Shown piece after piece: positions 23,669 to 33,208 of a stretch of 54,414 bases of DNA. The number at the start of each line of letters is the position of its first letter. Position 1 is the first letter of the stretch. Source of the DNA: Candidatus Poribacteria bacterium (lineage in GTDB: Bacteria; Poribacteria; WGA-4E; GCA-2687025); the NCBI GenBank assembly GCA_018644665.1, contig JABGQA010000055.1, positions 1 through 54,414 of the forward strand, read 5' to 3'. Under the pieces are notes generated by a model, which saw only the letters and a program-made list of their open reading frames with translations, searched no databases and was not told where the DNA came from. The translations under genes were made by a program, and so were the position numbers.

Positions 23669-24421
23669 ATGACGACACGCTCTATCGCCGTGTGCTGCGC
23701 CGCGCTGCTGTGCGTGGGTCTGCTGCAACGGGAGGCGCACGCCGAGATAGTGGCCATGTGGTTGCTCGACGAAGGCGCGGGAGATACTGCGGTCGATGGC
23801 ACGGGGAACGGTCACGACGGTGTCATCGAAGGAGATGTCGAGTGGCTGGCCGCGGGGAAATACGGCAGCGCCCTCAACTTCACGGCGGGCCGCGTCCGCG
23901 TGGATCACGTCGACGACATGGACCTGGAAGACTGGAGCATGGCCATCTGGGTCAAGATCGCGGGGGCGACGGGCACGTATCAGATGGCGATGGGTAAGGA
24001 ATCGTGGCCGGATCGCAACTACTCGATGTGGATACTCCCGACAACGATGACCGTCGGCTTCACGTCGGGAGCCGATGACATACAGGTGGGCGTCGGCGAG
24101 GTCGGGGACGACGCGTGGCACTACCTCGTAGGCACATATGACGGCGCGCAGTTGACGGGCTATATCGACGGCGTGCTCGTGCAGCAGCGCGGAGCGGCGG
24201 GCGATCCGAACACGTGCGCCTGTCCGTTCTACATCGGTTCGCAGCCTCCGGGCGGGGGCGGGCCGACGGTAGGCGCGCTCGACGAAGTGGCCGTCTACAA
24301 CCACGCGCTCGACGAGGATGAGGTGGCCGCCACGATGGAGGGTCTGCAGTCACGCGCCGTCGACGCGTCATCCGACAAGCTCGCAACTCGATGGGGACGC
24401 CTGAAGACGCGCGCCAGGTAG
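23669..24421 (+). CDS. Secreted LamG/concanavalin A-like lectin domain protein
   Basis: 250 residues from ATG 23669, with AGGAG five bases upstream. A signal peptide (1-25, cleavage after AHA) is followed by one LamG-like beta-sandwich: MWLLDEGAGDTAVDGTGNGHDG, then ALNFTAG, the core WSMAIWVKI, DDAWHYLVGTYDGAQLTGYIDG and the closing GALDEVAVYNHALDEDEV. Such domains bind carbohydrate or protein ligands at the cell surface. The divergent partner is a sigma factor with a similar fold outside the membrane. No anchor is visible. Confidence 0.88.
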   Translation: MTTRSIAVCCAALLCVGLLQREAHAEIVAMWLLDEGAGDTAVDGTGNGHDGVIEGDVEWLAAGKYGSALNFTAGRVRVDHVDDMDLEDWSMAIWVKIAGATGTYQMAMGKESWPDRNYSMWILPTTMTVGFTSGADDIQVGVGEVGDDAWHYLVGTYDGAQLTGYIDGVLVQQRGAAGDPNTCACPFYIGSQPPGGGGPTVGALDEVAVYNHALDEDEVAATMEGLQSRAVDASSDKLATRWGRLKTRAR

Positions 24422-24607
24422 AACATCACCAGCGGGCAGGTCGGAGGCCAGGGCCCCGGCCGACTGATCGGGCGAGCCGCATGGCCTGCACGCCGTAGGC
24501 GACACCCCGGGCGGTGAATCCGCCCGTCCCAACCGGTGTAGGCTGCGCCGTCGAGTCGTCTACATGACCCGAGCGGCCTTACGCCATGTCCTGCGCCAGC
24601 CGGGAAT

Positions 24608-24916
24608 CTACGCGTCCGGCGATGGCGCGAAGCCGTCCGCACTCCGCCCCTTGAGCGAAACGATCGGTATGTTCGCGACGAGCGCGAGACTGTCTCCGTC
24701 ATGCTGGAAGTCGACTTCGGGTCCCTCGTCGGATACGTCGAAGTACTTCGTCATGAGGAGTATCAGATCGTCGCGCAGAGCGTTCAGAATCGTGGGATCG
24801 ACCGATGCTCGATCCTGTATCAGTATCAGTTGTAGTCGGCTCTTCGCCGTGTCCTTGCTCGCCACTTCGCCGTTCAACCACCGAACGACGCGTGCGACTA
24901 CCTCTCCCAGTGCCAT
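24608..24916 (-). CDS. minE: Cell division topological specificity factor MinE
   Basis: 102 residues. The MinD-stimulating segment SKDTAKSRLQLILIQDRA is present, followed by the topological-specificity domain (ILNALRDDLILLMTKYFDV, VDFQHDGDSLALVANIPI). MinE displaces MinC-MinD from midcell by stimulating MinD ATPase, restricting the inhibitor to the poles. ATG 24916 is preceded by AAGGAA; the longer frame to 24994 has no support. It is the last gene of the larA-like-minC-minD-minE operon, 38 bases after minD. Confidence 0.93.
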   Translation of the reverse strand: MALGEVVARVVRWLNGEVASKDTAKSRLQLILIQDRASVDPTILNALRDDLILLMTKYFDVSDEGPEVDFQHDGDSLALVANIPIVSLKGRSADGFAPSPDA

Positions 24917-24954
24917 TGGGACTTCCTTTCTGCGAGTCGCGTTCAGTGGTGGCG

Positions 24955-25749
24955 CTAGTTGGGCCCGACGAGACCACGCCAGAACCGACCCCATCGGCCC
25001 TCGGCTCGGAACTCAGGTATCGCGAGGTCGTCGCCCTGCACGCGCCGGGCGATCCGCTTGAACGCCTCCGCCGCGGGGGTCGACCCCTCGAACACGAGCG
25101 GCTTACCGCTGTTGGACGATGCGACGATGTCGCTGTCCTCGGGAATCACTCCGAGCAACGGAATCGCCAGGATTTCCTGCACGTCGTCGCGGCCCAGCAT
25201 GTCGCCGCGATCCACAAGTCGCTGAGACAGACGATTCAGGATGTATGACGGCTCGCTGAGTCCCTTCGCCTGGAGGAGCCCGATGACGCGGTCCGCGTCG
25301 CGGATGGACGACACTTCGGGAGTGACGACGACGATCGCCTCACGCGCGCCGACGACGGCGTTCTCGAATCCCTGTTCGATGCCGGCCGGGCAGTCGATGA
25401 TGGTGATGTCGAACTCCTCATCCAATTGCTGGACGAGCTTCTCCATCTGCTCCGGTCGGATATCGCTCTTATTGCGGCTCTGGGCCGCGGCGAGTATGTG
25501 GAGGCCCTCCGCGCGCTTGTCGCGGATCACGGCTTTGCTTAGCTCGCACTTGCCCTCGATGACGTCCATAGACGTAAACACCACGCGGCTTTCCAGCCCC
25601 ATGACGACATCGAGATTGCGCAAGCCGATGTCCGCATCGACGATGACTACCTTCTCGCCCATGACGGCGAGCGCCGCGCCCAGGTTCGCGGAGGTGGTAG
25701 TCTTACCGACGCCTCCCTTGCCCGACGTCACTACGATCGGACGGCCCAT
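24955..25749 (-). CDS. minD: Septum site-determining ATPase MinD
   Basis: 264 residues. The deviant Walker A motif KGGVGKTT (residues 11-18), a VDADIGLRNLD switch and the DCPAGIEQGFENAV region are diagnostic of MinD. The C-terminal end (GRFWRGLVGPN) is amphipathic and fits the membrane-targeting sequence. MinD recruits MinC to the membrane and oscillates with MinE. Start ATG 25749 with AGGAGGG nine bases upstream; 46 residues of open frame before it are not conserved. It follows minC by 32 bases. Confidence 0.96.
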   Translation of the reverse strand: MGRPIVVTSGKGGVGKTTTSANLGAALAVMGEKVVIVDADIGLRNLDVVMGLESRVVFTSMDVIEGKCELSKAVIRDKRAEGLHILAAAQSRNKSDIRPEQMEKLVQQLDEEFDITIIDCPAGIEQGFENAVVGAREAIVVVTPEVSSIRDADRVIGLLQAKGLSEPSYILNRLSQRLVDRGDMLGRDDVQEILAIPLLGVIPEDSDIVASSNSGKPLVFEGSTPAAEAFKRIARRVQGDDLAIPEFRAEGRWGRFWRGLVGPN

Positions 25750-25781
25750 AACCCAACGCCCTCCTGCTAGAACCACACGCC

Positions 25782-26468
25782 CTAGAATCCGACGAAGTCG
25801 CGTACGACGATCTGCCCTTCTTCGACCAACGCGTATTCCGGGTGTATCCCCGAGCTCCGCCCGCCTTCCGGCGAGCGCGCGATACACTGCGCGATGCGCA
25901 ACTGCATACCCTGTAGATTCAGCGCCACGACCTTTGCCGACTCGTCCCCGAGGGCTCCGGCGTGGACGATGCCGCGCAACGTCCCCAGCACGATGATGTC
26001 GCCCGACGCAACTACCTCCGCGCCTGGGTTCACATCGCCCATCACGAGGATGTTCCCCTCGAGGTGGCGCTCGACCGCGCCTGACCGGAGCGTGTGTCGC
26101 ACGCTGATCGTGTCCGGGTCGCGCGTGTCGGAGACGCCCGTGTCGATCTCCTGTCGATGCAACGTGGGCGCCGCGCGAATCCTGAGCACCTCCGCCGCCA
26201 CGCGTGTGCGGTCGGAACCCGTGATGACCTGGCCGATGGTCAGTCCGTACTCGCGCTCGAAGCGCTTCTGTAGGTCTCGCAGGAAGTCGTCGCTGACCGT
26301 GCGCTCGCCGACTTCGAGAATCACCGACGCGCCACGAACCGACGGGCCGACGTTCTTGATGCGGTCCATGATGCGGCCGGGCAAGTCCGCCGTGTCGATG
26401 GACGCGTCGACCGTGATGTACAGACCGTTCCGGTGGCCCCGTACGAGGATCGGCTCCTTGGCCTTCAT
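25782..26468 (-). CDS. minC: Septum formation inhibitor MinC
   Basis: 228 residues. An N-terminal FtsZ-antagonist domain (ILVRGHRNGLYITVDAS, residues 1-95) is joined by a linker to the C-terminal beta-helix domain (SVRHTLRSGAVERHLEGNI, VNPGAEVVASGDIIVLGTLRG) that binds MinD and forms copolymers. The end VEEGQIVV is also usual. It blocks FtsZ ring assembly away from midcell. ATG 26468 overlaps the upstream LarA-like stop as ATGA, so the two are translationally coupled. AAAGG lies 7 bases upstream. Confidence 0.94.
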   Translation of the reverse strand: MKAKEPILVRGHRNGLYITVDASIDTADLPGRIMDRIKNVGPSVRGASVILEVGERTVSDDFLRDLQKRFEREYGLTIGQVITGSDRTRVAAEVLRIRAAPTLHRQEIDTGVSDTRDPDTISVRHTLRSGAVERHLEGNILVMGDVNPGAEVVASGDIIVLGTLRGIVHAGALGDESAKVVALNLQGMQLRIAQCIARSPEGGRSSGIHPEYALVEEGQIVVRDFVGF

Positions 26469-27766
26469 GCGCCGGCCTTTCCCGGTGGCTCTGGTTGGCT
26501 TGCTTGGCCTTGCGAGCCCGCCACGGGCATGACGTACGGCCCCTCCGGGATCGCGAGGATGCGCGCGTCGGCGCCGTGGTGGTCGAGGAGGCGCCGAATG
26601 CCGTCTTCCGGCGAGGACACCGGCGTGACGAAGAGTCGCTTCAGCACGTCGTCCTCGATTCCGTCGGTGAAGCAGTAGACCGAAGCCTTCCGCGTGACCT
26701 TGGCCAGCTCTTCCAATTGCCACTGGTCGATCACGAACTTCGCGGGGTCGTACAAGCCTTCGACGAACTCTGTCAGGTCGGTGGTGTCGTGCATCAGCTT
26801 CTCGAACGGTGGGCTCCCGATCCCCTCGTTGCACGCAGACATGAGGAGGATGCTGCCCCCTTCCTGCACCGCGTCGAGCGCCCCGACGGGCCCCTTTATC
26901 GCCTGGTAGAAGGTCTGATCCAACGGGTGCCCGGCGCACGTCGTCACGACGATCGGCGCGGGCTCGACATCCACGCGCACGCGTTCTTCGACGAAGGCGC
27001 ATCCAGCGCGGTGGGCCTCGTTGATGTCGCCGCCGAACACGCCTATGAGCGCGCGATTCTCGTCCAGCGACACGTTCAGGTTGAAGTCCACTCCCGCTAT
27101 GCGGGCGATCTCGAGGGCTTCCTCATGGAACGGGTTTCCGTCCAGGATGCCCGTGGATGCAGAAGGGTGCTCCAAGAGCCCGGGGCCGTGCATGACCTTC
27201 ATCGTCTCGATGGAAGCGAGCCCGGGACATACGGCCTTGCGGCCACCCGAATACCCAGCCATCAGGTGCGGCTCGATGAGCGCTGTCGTGACCTTGAGAT
27301 CGGCCGCGCAGTAGCGCTCGTCGATCAGCACGCGCGTGCCGTTGCTCGTCTTGCCGAGATCACGATGGCTCTCGAGATCCTCGGAGAAGTGGTTCTCGAC
27401 CCGGTACGTCGACGCGATTGCTTCCCCGACCAATTCGATGAGTTCGTCGCCTTCGTTCGGGCGATGGATGCCCGTGGCGATCAGGATGAGGATGTCATCG
27501 CGACGAATCCCGGCGGACTCGAGAGTCTGTAAGATCGGGGGCAGAATCAGCCGATTCGGCACGGGCCGCGTGATGTCCGATATGACGACGCACGCCGAGT
27601 CACGTCCACGCGCCAGTTCGTGTAACGGGCGCGCGCCGATGGGGTTCACCAGGGCGTCCGCCACGGCGCGAACCGGGTCGGCGACGGGAACGCTGGGACG
27701 CATCCGCAGTACGGTCGTGTTGGGATCGGGGAACTGTACGACGCGGCCGTCTCGGCCGTATCGCAT
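26465..27766 (-). CDS. LarA-like nickel-dependent lactate racemase family protein (DUF2088)
   Basis: 433 residues from ATG 27766. The LarA fold is shown by ACVVISDITRPVPNRLILP (about residues 60-80), ILIATGIHRPN, the central IEPHLMAGYSGGRKAVCPG with the Lys that carries the NPN pincer cofactor in LarA, and MHGPGL with a downstream His. True LarA interconverts D- and L-lactate; many homologues racemise other 2-hydroxyacids, so the substrate is not settled. The larB/C/E maturation genes are not in the window. It is the first gene of the min operon and overlaps minC by four bases. Confidence 0.85.
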   Translation of the reverse strand: MRYGRDGRVVQFPDPNTTVLRMRPSVPVADPVRAVADALVNPIGARPLHELARGRDSACVVISDITRPVPNRLILPPILQTLESAGIRRDDILILIATGIHRPNEGDELIELVGEAIASTYRVENHFSEDLESHRDLGKTSNGTRVLIDERYCAADLKVTTALIEPHLMAGYSGGRKAVCPGLASIETMKVMHGPGLLEHPSASTGILDGNPFHEEALEIARIAGVDFNLNVSLDENRALIGVFGGDINEAHRAGCAFVEERVRVDVEPAPIVVTTCAGHPLDQTFYQAIKGPVGALDAVQEGGSILLMSACNEGIGSPPFEKLMHDTTDLTEFVEGLYDPAKFVIDQWQLEELAKVTRKASVYCFTDGIEDDVLKRLFVTPVSSPEDGIRRLLDHHGADARILAIPEGPYVMPVAGSQGQASQPEPPGKAGA

Positions 27767-28472
27767 AGTGACCTGCAAGGCCCTGATTCCTCTCTCGGTC
27801 CAGGCGCGGGCACGGAATTGGGTATGGGGGACGTTCACTGGAGGTAGGAATGACGCCGGTACTCGGCGCGCCCCACACCACGATGTATTCCTTCGGAAGC
27901 GATGAACCAGATTATAGGGAACGGCCCAAGCGATTGCAACGGCCGAATTCGCGCGGATGGCCTTCGTCAGCGGGTTCCCGGCCTGTTTGGATGTGACAGC
28001 ACGGTAGGATTTGGCGGCGCGTGTCGCGCGCCGCGCCGAGAGTTCCGGTCCTCCTCCGCGGGGGGCTACAGGCGGGTTCCGGCGTTGAGGCTCCGCCTGC
28101 CTCGGGCTCCTGTCGACAGGTACCGACGCCTGGGTCGGCCACCCCCTCGCGCCAACGCGGGGCGGCCACCTTGATCGGTTCCGAGATGGTGTGACGCCAG
28201 CTTCGCCAGGGGTTCCCGACGCGTCCTCATCGTGCGTGCCGCCGTCCACGCCTCCCGTATGCAGGAGGCCATGCCGAGTACCGTCGCAGGGGCCGCGATC
28301 CCGAGCAACAGCTGCAACCGCGAGAGGCCGATTCCTCCGCAATGCGGCGCATTGACGGGATGCCACCGCTGCGATAACCTTGGCCGGACGCGTGGTCGTT
28401 GCCGCGCGGGTTCCGCGCGGGTAGAATCCCACAGTCGGCGTGTAGTAGCGAATCAGCGATCGGAGTCTCGCC
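27767..28472. other. 706-bp divergent interval between larA-like and PorV genes
   Basis: I see no supported gene. Open frames here run through both strands without a ribosome site or family motif. It contains a perfect 8-bp hairpin (28014-28034, GCGGCGCG and CGCGCCGC) and a sigma70-like promoter facing the PorV gene. Confidence 0.55.
28399..28427 (+). promoter_or_regulatory. Sigma70-like promoter for the PorV-type gene
   Basis: TTGCCG (28399-28404) and TAGAAT (28422-28427) are separated by 17 bases and lie about 45 bases before the GTG at 28473. Matches are 4/6 and 5/6. Confidence 0.5.
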
Positions 28473-29417
28473 GTGAATCGTCGCTTCGGGTCATGGATGC
28501 AAGCGTTGTCGGCCGCCGTGGTTCTCGGCTTGCTGGGCGTCGCGGCTACTTGCCTGGCCGATCCGAACGAAGATGTCGGCACGGCCGCCTTCCCCACGCT
28601 CAAGTTGGGCGTTGGAGCCGCGACGGTAGGGCGTGGAGGCGCGGGCATCGCTCTCTCCGAGGACGCGTACGCGACGTACTGGAACCCGGCAGGGCTGGCG
28701 CATACTCGCGCGACGCATCTCGCCCTGATGAACAACGAGTGGATCTTGGACCTGCGCCAGAACTACGCGGCGTTCGCGCATCCGCTGAATGACACGACGG
28801 GGTTGGGCGTCTTCGTTAACTACTTCGACTACGGCGAGATCGAGGGACGAGACGAGACCGGCGAGCCAACAGGCGTGTTCAGACCTTCCGACCTTGCAGC
28901 CGGCGTGGGCGTAGGCTTTGCCGTCAACGACGACCTGTCCATAGGCGTGCAGGGCAAGATACTCCGTCAGGAGATTGACGACGCCTCCGCAAGTGGCTTC
29001 GCCGTCGACGCGGGCATTCGTTACGACATCCCTGACACCCCCGCATCGGTCGCCGCGACCATCCAGCACCTCGGCACGTCGATGAAGTTCGACACCGAGG
29101 GCTTCTCGCTCCCGACCACGTTGCGCGCAGGCGTCGGCTACCGCATCGCCGACGACACGGCAGCGCTCGCCCTGGACATCGCGATGCCAACGGACGACGA
29201 TATCAAGGTCGGCGCCGGCATCTCGTATGAGATCTTGGACCCGCTCGTTCTGCGCGGCGGCTACCGCTACGACTTTGGCGGCGCGGATCACGGGACAGTG
29301 GCCGGACTCACGGGTGGCTTCGGACTGCTCTTGGGCGGCTTTGTGATCGACTATGCCTTCGTCTCTCTCGGCGATCTCGGACCTTCCAACCGCGTGTCCC
29401 TCAGCACCGCCTTCTAG
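28473..29417 (+). CDS. PorV/PorQ family outer-membrane beta-barrel protein
   Basis: 314 residues. A signal peptide (to about CLADP) is followed by the PorV-family opening: LKLGVGAATVGRGGAGIALSEDA and TYWNPAGLA. A series of alternating amphipathic strands ends in an aromatic C-terminus (SLSTAF) as in outer-membrane barrels. PorV members resemble FadL-type barrels and act in type IX secretion in Bacteroidota, but the wider family occurs without that system. The GTG start has CGGAG seven bases upstream. It supports a two-membrane envelope for this organism. Confidence 0.85.
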   Translation: MNRRFGSWMQALSAAVVLGLLGVAATCLADPNEDVGTAAFPTLKLGVGAATVGRGGAGIALSEDAYATYWNPAGLAHTRATHLALMNNEWILDLRQNYAAFAHPLNDTTGLGVFVNYFDYGEIEGRDETGEPTGVFRPSDLAAGVGVGFAVNDDLSIGVQGKILRQEIDDASASGFAVDAGIRYDIPDTPASVAATIQHLGTSMKFDTEGFSLPTTLRAGVGYRIADDTAALALDIAMPTDDDIKVGAGISYEILDPLVLRGGYRYDFGGADHGTVAGLTGGFGLLLGGFVIDYAFVSLGDLGPSNRVSLSTAF

Positions 29418-29738
29418 CACGCGACCGCCGCCGCCGAGTTGGTCCTCCGGCCTCGCCCTCGCAACGGCTCAGCGTCGCGATGTCCACGCGCTGTATGTGT
29501 GGCTGTATGCTCCTCACGGCCTCGCTCCCCCACGCTGCACGCTCGCCGGCAGGATCGCGGGCCCGTCACACGCCTCCAGCGCGTATTCTCACCGTCCCTG
29601 CGTGGGAGCGCATAGGCGCGAAGCGCGTCTCAGCATACTCACGATGGCGCGCCATCGGGCGGCGAGTTCTGGATCGGCTTTCTCACTCTGGCATGACTGG
29701 CAGTTGGCGTATCCGCTCGGCGGCTGTTCGATCTCGGA
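29418..29738. other. 321-bp interval between convergent genes
   Basis: I see no gene. The only structured element is a perfect 16-bp palindrome, CGATGGCG/CGCCATCG, at 29642-29657. It could be a protein-binding site or a compact terminator stem. Confidence 0.5.
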
Positions 29739-31967
29739 TCAGGTCGCCGGGGGTACTTCGACGCGCACCAACCAGCCGCGTGTCCGCGCTGGCTGGTACT
29801 TGCCGTCGCGCAGGTAGTCGGATGTCGACCACACGCAGAGCCTGTCGCGCTCGGCTATCCACGCGAGAGACGTCACGGGCTCCGAGGCGTAGAGGAGCAG
29901 CGTGCGCTCCTCCGTCATTACGTCGAGCAACCAGACTTTGGAAGGCGCGCCCGCGGTCGTCGGCAACTCAACGTACGCGAGGTGGTTGGCACCGACCCAC
30001 CGGGCGGCGGCGTGCGACGCGCTGACCGGAGCGTGCGACTGGTCAGGCCAGTACACGGTGACGCGTTGGTCCAGAGGATCTCCCAGGCTCCCGCCCAGGT
30101 GGCCGGCGAGCACGCACGCGATCTTCTCGCCGTCGGGCGACCACGACAGACCGCGGAACTGCTTCGCGGGTGTGGCGATGGTCGTGGCCTCCGCCTCGCC
30201 CGTGGGAGCTTTGATTATCAGACGGGCGACGTCATCGTCGTAGTGCCGGGAATCCGCGCCTACTGCCACGCGATCGCCAGCGGCCGTCCACGCGGCCGCT
30301 CGCGTCGGCCTGTAGTCGTCGAGATAGCCCTCGGCGGGCAGTTCGAGGAGCAACTCCGCGCCGGTGCGGTCGCTGTTGATACGCCACAGCTCCTCGCCTT
30401 CTGCAAACGGGCGGAAGAAGGCCAACCGATGCGCCCTGGGCGACCATGCGGGCGCGGTTCCCTCGGCGATGAGCTTCGGTGTGGGAGTGTCGGCGCCGGC
30501 TATCTCGACTACCGGAACGTCGCCCTCGTAGCGCTCGAAGGCGACCCATTGGCCGTCTAGCGACCACGACATGTACGGGCTGAAGAAGGCGCCGTGAGCG
30601 ATGGACTGCGTACGCCGCTCGGCGACATCGAACAGCCACACGCCCTGCGCCTGCCAGAAGCGACCACGTAGGTCGCGGCGTAGCATGAAGGCGACCGTGG
30701 AGCCGTCGGGGGACCACAGCGGCTTCTCCGCGCCGTCCGGTAGGTCGATCGTCCGCTCGACGGCTGCTACGGATCGGTTCTCGCGGAAGGGAGCGTTCCG
30801 GCCGGCGTCGGACAGAACCGCCCACCCGCCGGGGGCGATCCACGCGGGATCGCCATTCGGCAGTTCGACATGGGCCCAGCCATCGCTGCGTTCGAGCAAG
30901 CCGAGATCCGTGTCGGAGTTCAGCACGAGGTCCATGACTGCTGAGGCGTCGGGGCGTGAGTGCGTGCGCGTCTCCCACTGCGTGATCGTCACTGTGTCGC
31001 GGTCGGGTGGAGGCGGCGCTGGGGCCGCGTCCTCGTTCACGAAGACGTAGAGCGAGCCGTCGGCGCAGGGCACGTAGAGCTTGCCGTCCGCGATCGCCGG
31101 CGTCCCTTCGACAGCGGCTGGCAACGTGGCTGTCCACGTCTCGACGCCGGATGCGTTGAACGCGCGGAGCGTGCCGTCCTGGTATCCCATATACGTCATG
31201 CCGCCAGCGCGCACGGGTTGGCTGCGTGTGGTCGCAGGTTCCGCCGTCGTGGGCACGGCTGCGGTAATCGGCTGTTCCGGTCGAAGGACCCCGTTCGCGG
31301 TCGCGTACGCAACGCCGCCGATCGTGGCGCGCACACGGCTAGTGCGCAGCTCGGCGCCCGTGCCACGGTCGAACGCGACCACCTTGTCCGGGTGCATCCC
31401 AAGCCACACGCGGCCATCGGCGAACACGGGCGAGGAGCTTGTCACGCTGTGCAGCGTCTTGTCCCAGAGGAGATCGCCGGTAGCCGCGTTGACCCCGTAC
31501 AGCTTGCCCTTGGTGTCCGTGAACACGACTACGCCGTCCGCATATGCAGGCGAGGCGTGGATCTCACCGGACGCCCGGAAGCGCCACCGCTCTCCCCAGC
31601 GATCCGCCTCGAGCGCGTACAGACGCCCGTCCTTCGAACCCATGTACACCGTGTCGCGCGCCACGACTGGGCCGCCGACGACCGCAGCGCCGGTCCTGAA
31701 CTTCCAGGCTAGCGCCAGTGGGGGGGTCAACTCAGCGTCGGGCGAAGAGCCGGACTTGGAGAGGTCGCGCAGTTCGAGGGGCCAGTCCTCCCCATCCGCC
31801 GGGACTGTTGGCACGACAACAGCCGGCGTCGCATCCGCCGCCCCTGGCGCCGCTGGGCCCTGGCCCGAAGCCGGGCCCTGGCGTTGCGCCGTCGTGTCGT
31901 CACAGCCGGCGAGGAGGACGAGCGCCGCGATCAGGAAGGTAGGCAGGATGGCATTCAGGCGCGACAT
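29739..31967 (-). CDS. Lipoprotein with PQQ-type and PD40 beta-propellers
   Basis: 742 residues from ATG 31967. The lipobox is LVLLAGC (Cys22), so the mature protein is lipid-anchored. Residues 75-310 are a PQQ-binding-like propeller (WKFRTGAAVVGGPVVARDTVYMG, GRLYALEADRWGERWRF, GDLLWDKTL). A short SH3-like segment (LGLLERSDGWAHVELPNGDPAWI) follows, and residues about 440-742 are a PD40 propeller (PLWSPDGSTVAFMLRRD, GLSWSPDGEKIACV). It is likely a periplasmic assembly or binding factor, BamB- or TolB-like only in fold. It starts six bases after the coaBC stop and is probably co-transcribed with it. Confidence 0.85.
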   Translation of the reverse strand: MSRLNAILPTFLIAALVLLAGCDDTTAQRQGPASGQGPAAPGAADATPAVVVPTVPADGEDWPLELRDLSKSGSSPDAELTPPLALAWKFRTGAAVVGGPVVARDTVYMGSKDGRLYALEADRWGERWRFRASGEIHASPAYADGVVVFTDTKGKLYGVNAATGDLLWDKTLHSVTSSSPVFADGRVWLGMHPDKVVAFDRGTGAELRTSRVRATIGGVAYATANGVLRPEQPITAAVPTTAEPATTRSQPVRAGGMTYMGYQDGTLRAFNASGVETWTATLPAAVEGTPAIADGKLYVPCADGSLYVFVNEDAAPAPPPPDRDTVTITQWETRTHSRPDASAVMDLVLNSDTDLGLLERSDGWAHVELPNGDPAWIAPGGWAVLSDAGRNAPFRENRSVAAVERTIDLPDGAEKPLWSPDGSTVAFMLRRDLRGRFWQAQGVWLFDVAERRTQSIAHGAFFSPYMSWSLDGQWVAFERYEGDVPVVEIAGADTPTPKLIAEGTAPAWSPRAHRLAFFRPFAEGEELWRINSDRTGAELLLELPAEGYLDDYRPTRAAAWTAAGDRVAVGADSRHYDDDVARLIIKAPTGEAEATTIATPAKQFRGLSWSPDGEKIACVLAGHLGGSLGDPLDQRVTVYWPDQSHAPVSASHAAARWVGANHLAYVELPTTAGAPSKVWLLDVMTEERTLLLYASEPVTSLAWIAERDRLCVWSTSDYLRDGKYQPARTRGWLVRVEVPPAT

Positions 31968-31972
31968 CACCC

Positions 31973-33208
31973 TCACACCCGAGCCTCGACCGGGGAACGA
32001 CGCCTCTGCACGGCGTCGAGTATGCGCGCAGCGACGTCCCTCTTGCTGAGCAATGGAAGCTCCTCGGATGCGCCATCGTCGCCAAGGATGGTGACGAGGT
32101 TCGTGTCCGTGCCGAAGCCGGCGCCGGGCTGCGTGATGTCGTTTACGACGATCAGGTCGGCGTTCTTCCGCCGGAGTTTCTCGCGGGCGTTCGCGATGGC
32201 GTCCTGGGTCTCCGCAGCGAAGGCGACCAGGAGGCGGTCTCCCTTCACGCGGCCGAGTTCGGCGGCGATGTCCGTGGTTCTGCGAAGCGTGAGCGTCAGG
32301 GGGCCGTCGCCCTTCTTGATCTTCTGTTCGGCGACCTCGTCCGCCTCGTAGTCCGCGACGGCCGCCGACAGGATGGCGACATCGGCTCCGTCGAACGCCC
32401 GGGCCGTCGCCGCGTGCATCTCCCGCGCGGAGTTGACGTCGACGCGCGTAACGCCGCCGGGGGCGTCCAATGCCGTGGGGCCAGTGACGAGCGTGACGTC
32501 GGCGCCGCGGGCGGCCGCCTCTGCCGCGATGGCATACCCCATCTTGCCCGTGCTGTGATTGCTGATGAACCGCACGGGGTCCAACGCCTCGCGCGTCGGT
32601 CCCGCAGTCACCACGACGCGGAGGCCATCCAGGTCGCGCACCGTAGGCGCCGTATGTGGCGAGTAGCTGGACGCCTCGGCGAGCCGTTCGATGTCGGCCA
32701 ACAGTATGTCGACCGAGCGCAGCCGTCCTTGACCCTCGTAGCCGCACGCGAGCATGCCGTACTCCGGGTCGGCGATGGCGACGCCGCGGTCGCGAAGCTT
32801 GCCGAGGTTCTCCTGCACGACGGCGCTCTCGTACATATGCACGTTCATCGCGGGAGCGATAAGCGTCGGGCAACGGGCCGCGACGAGCAGCGTCGAGAGC
32901 AGGTCGTCGGCGATGCCGTGCGCCATCTTGGCGATGACGTTCGCTGTCGCGGGCGCGATAACGAATAAGTCGGCGGCGTCCGCCAGGGCGGTGTGCCCCG
33001 GTTCCCAGCGGGAGTCGTCGAACTGGTCGCGGTGGACCGGGTTGCGGGAGATGGTCGCCAGGGTCGTCGGCGTCACGAACCGCGTGGCGGCGTCGGTCAT
33101 CACGATATGGACATCGGCGCCGGCTTTGCGCAGGCCACCGGCGATATCCGCCGCCTTGTAAGCGGCGATGCTCCCCGTGACTCCGAGGACGATGTTCTTG
33201 CCGTTCAC
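31973..33208 (-). CDS. coaBC: Bifunctional phosphopantothenoylcysteine decarboxylase/phosphopantothenate-cysteine ligase
   Basis: 411 residues. It catalyses two steps of coenzyme A synthesis: CTP-dependent joining of cysteine to 4'-phosphopantothenate, then FMN-dependent decarboxylation. The CoaC half (1-180) has GVTGSIAAYKA, His72 in the PGHTAL region, PAMNVHM with the catalytic Asn, and ACGYEGQGR with the flap Cys155. The CoaB half begins VVVTAGPTREALDPVRFISN and contains the GKMGYAIA dinucleotide motif. Of two in-frame GTG codons I chose 33208, because AGGGGAG lies five bases before it and overlaps the other one (33214). Confidence 0.94.
   Translation of the reverse strand: MNGKNIVLGVTGSIAAYKAADIAGGLRKAGADVHIVMTDAATRFVTPTTLATISRNPVHRDQFDDSRWEPGHTALADAADLFVIAPATANVIAKMAHGIADDLLSTLLVAARCPTLIAPAMNVHMYESAVVQENLGKLRDRGVAIADPEYGMLACGYEGQGRLRSVDILLADIERLAEASSYSPHTAPTVRDLDGLRVVVTAGPTREALDPVRFISNHSTGKMGYAIAAEAAARGADVTLVTGPTALDAPGGVTRVDVNSAREMHAATARAFDGADVAILSAAVADYEADEVAEQKIKKGDGPLTLTLRRTTDIAAELGRVKGDRLLVAFAAETQDAIANAREKLRRKNADLIVVNDITQPGAGFGTDTNLVTILGDDGASEELPLLSKRDVAARILDAVQRRRSPVEARV

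Noticed and set aside
27767..28735. Long minus-strand extension upstream of the LarA-like gene
   Set aside because: The frame is open by GC bias only. LarA similarity begins at ATG 27766, and the extension overlaps the divergent PorV gene.
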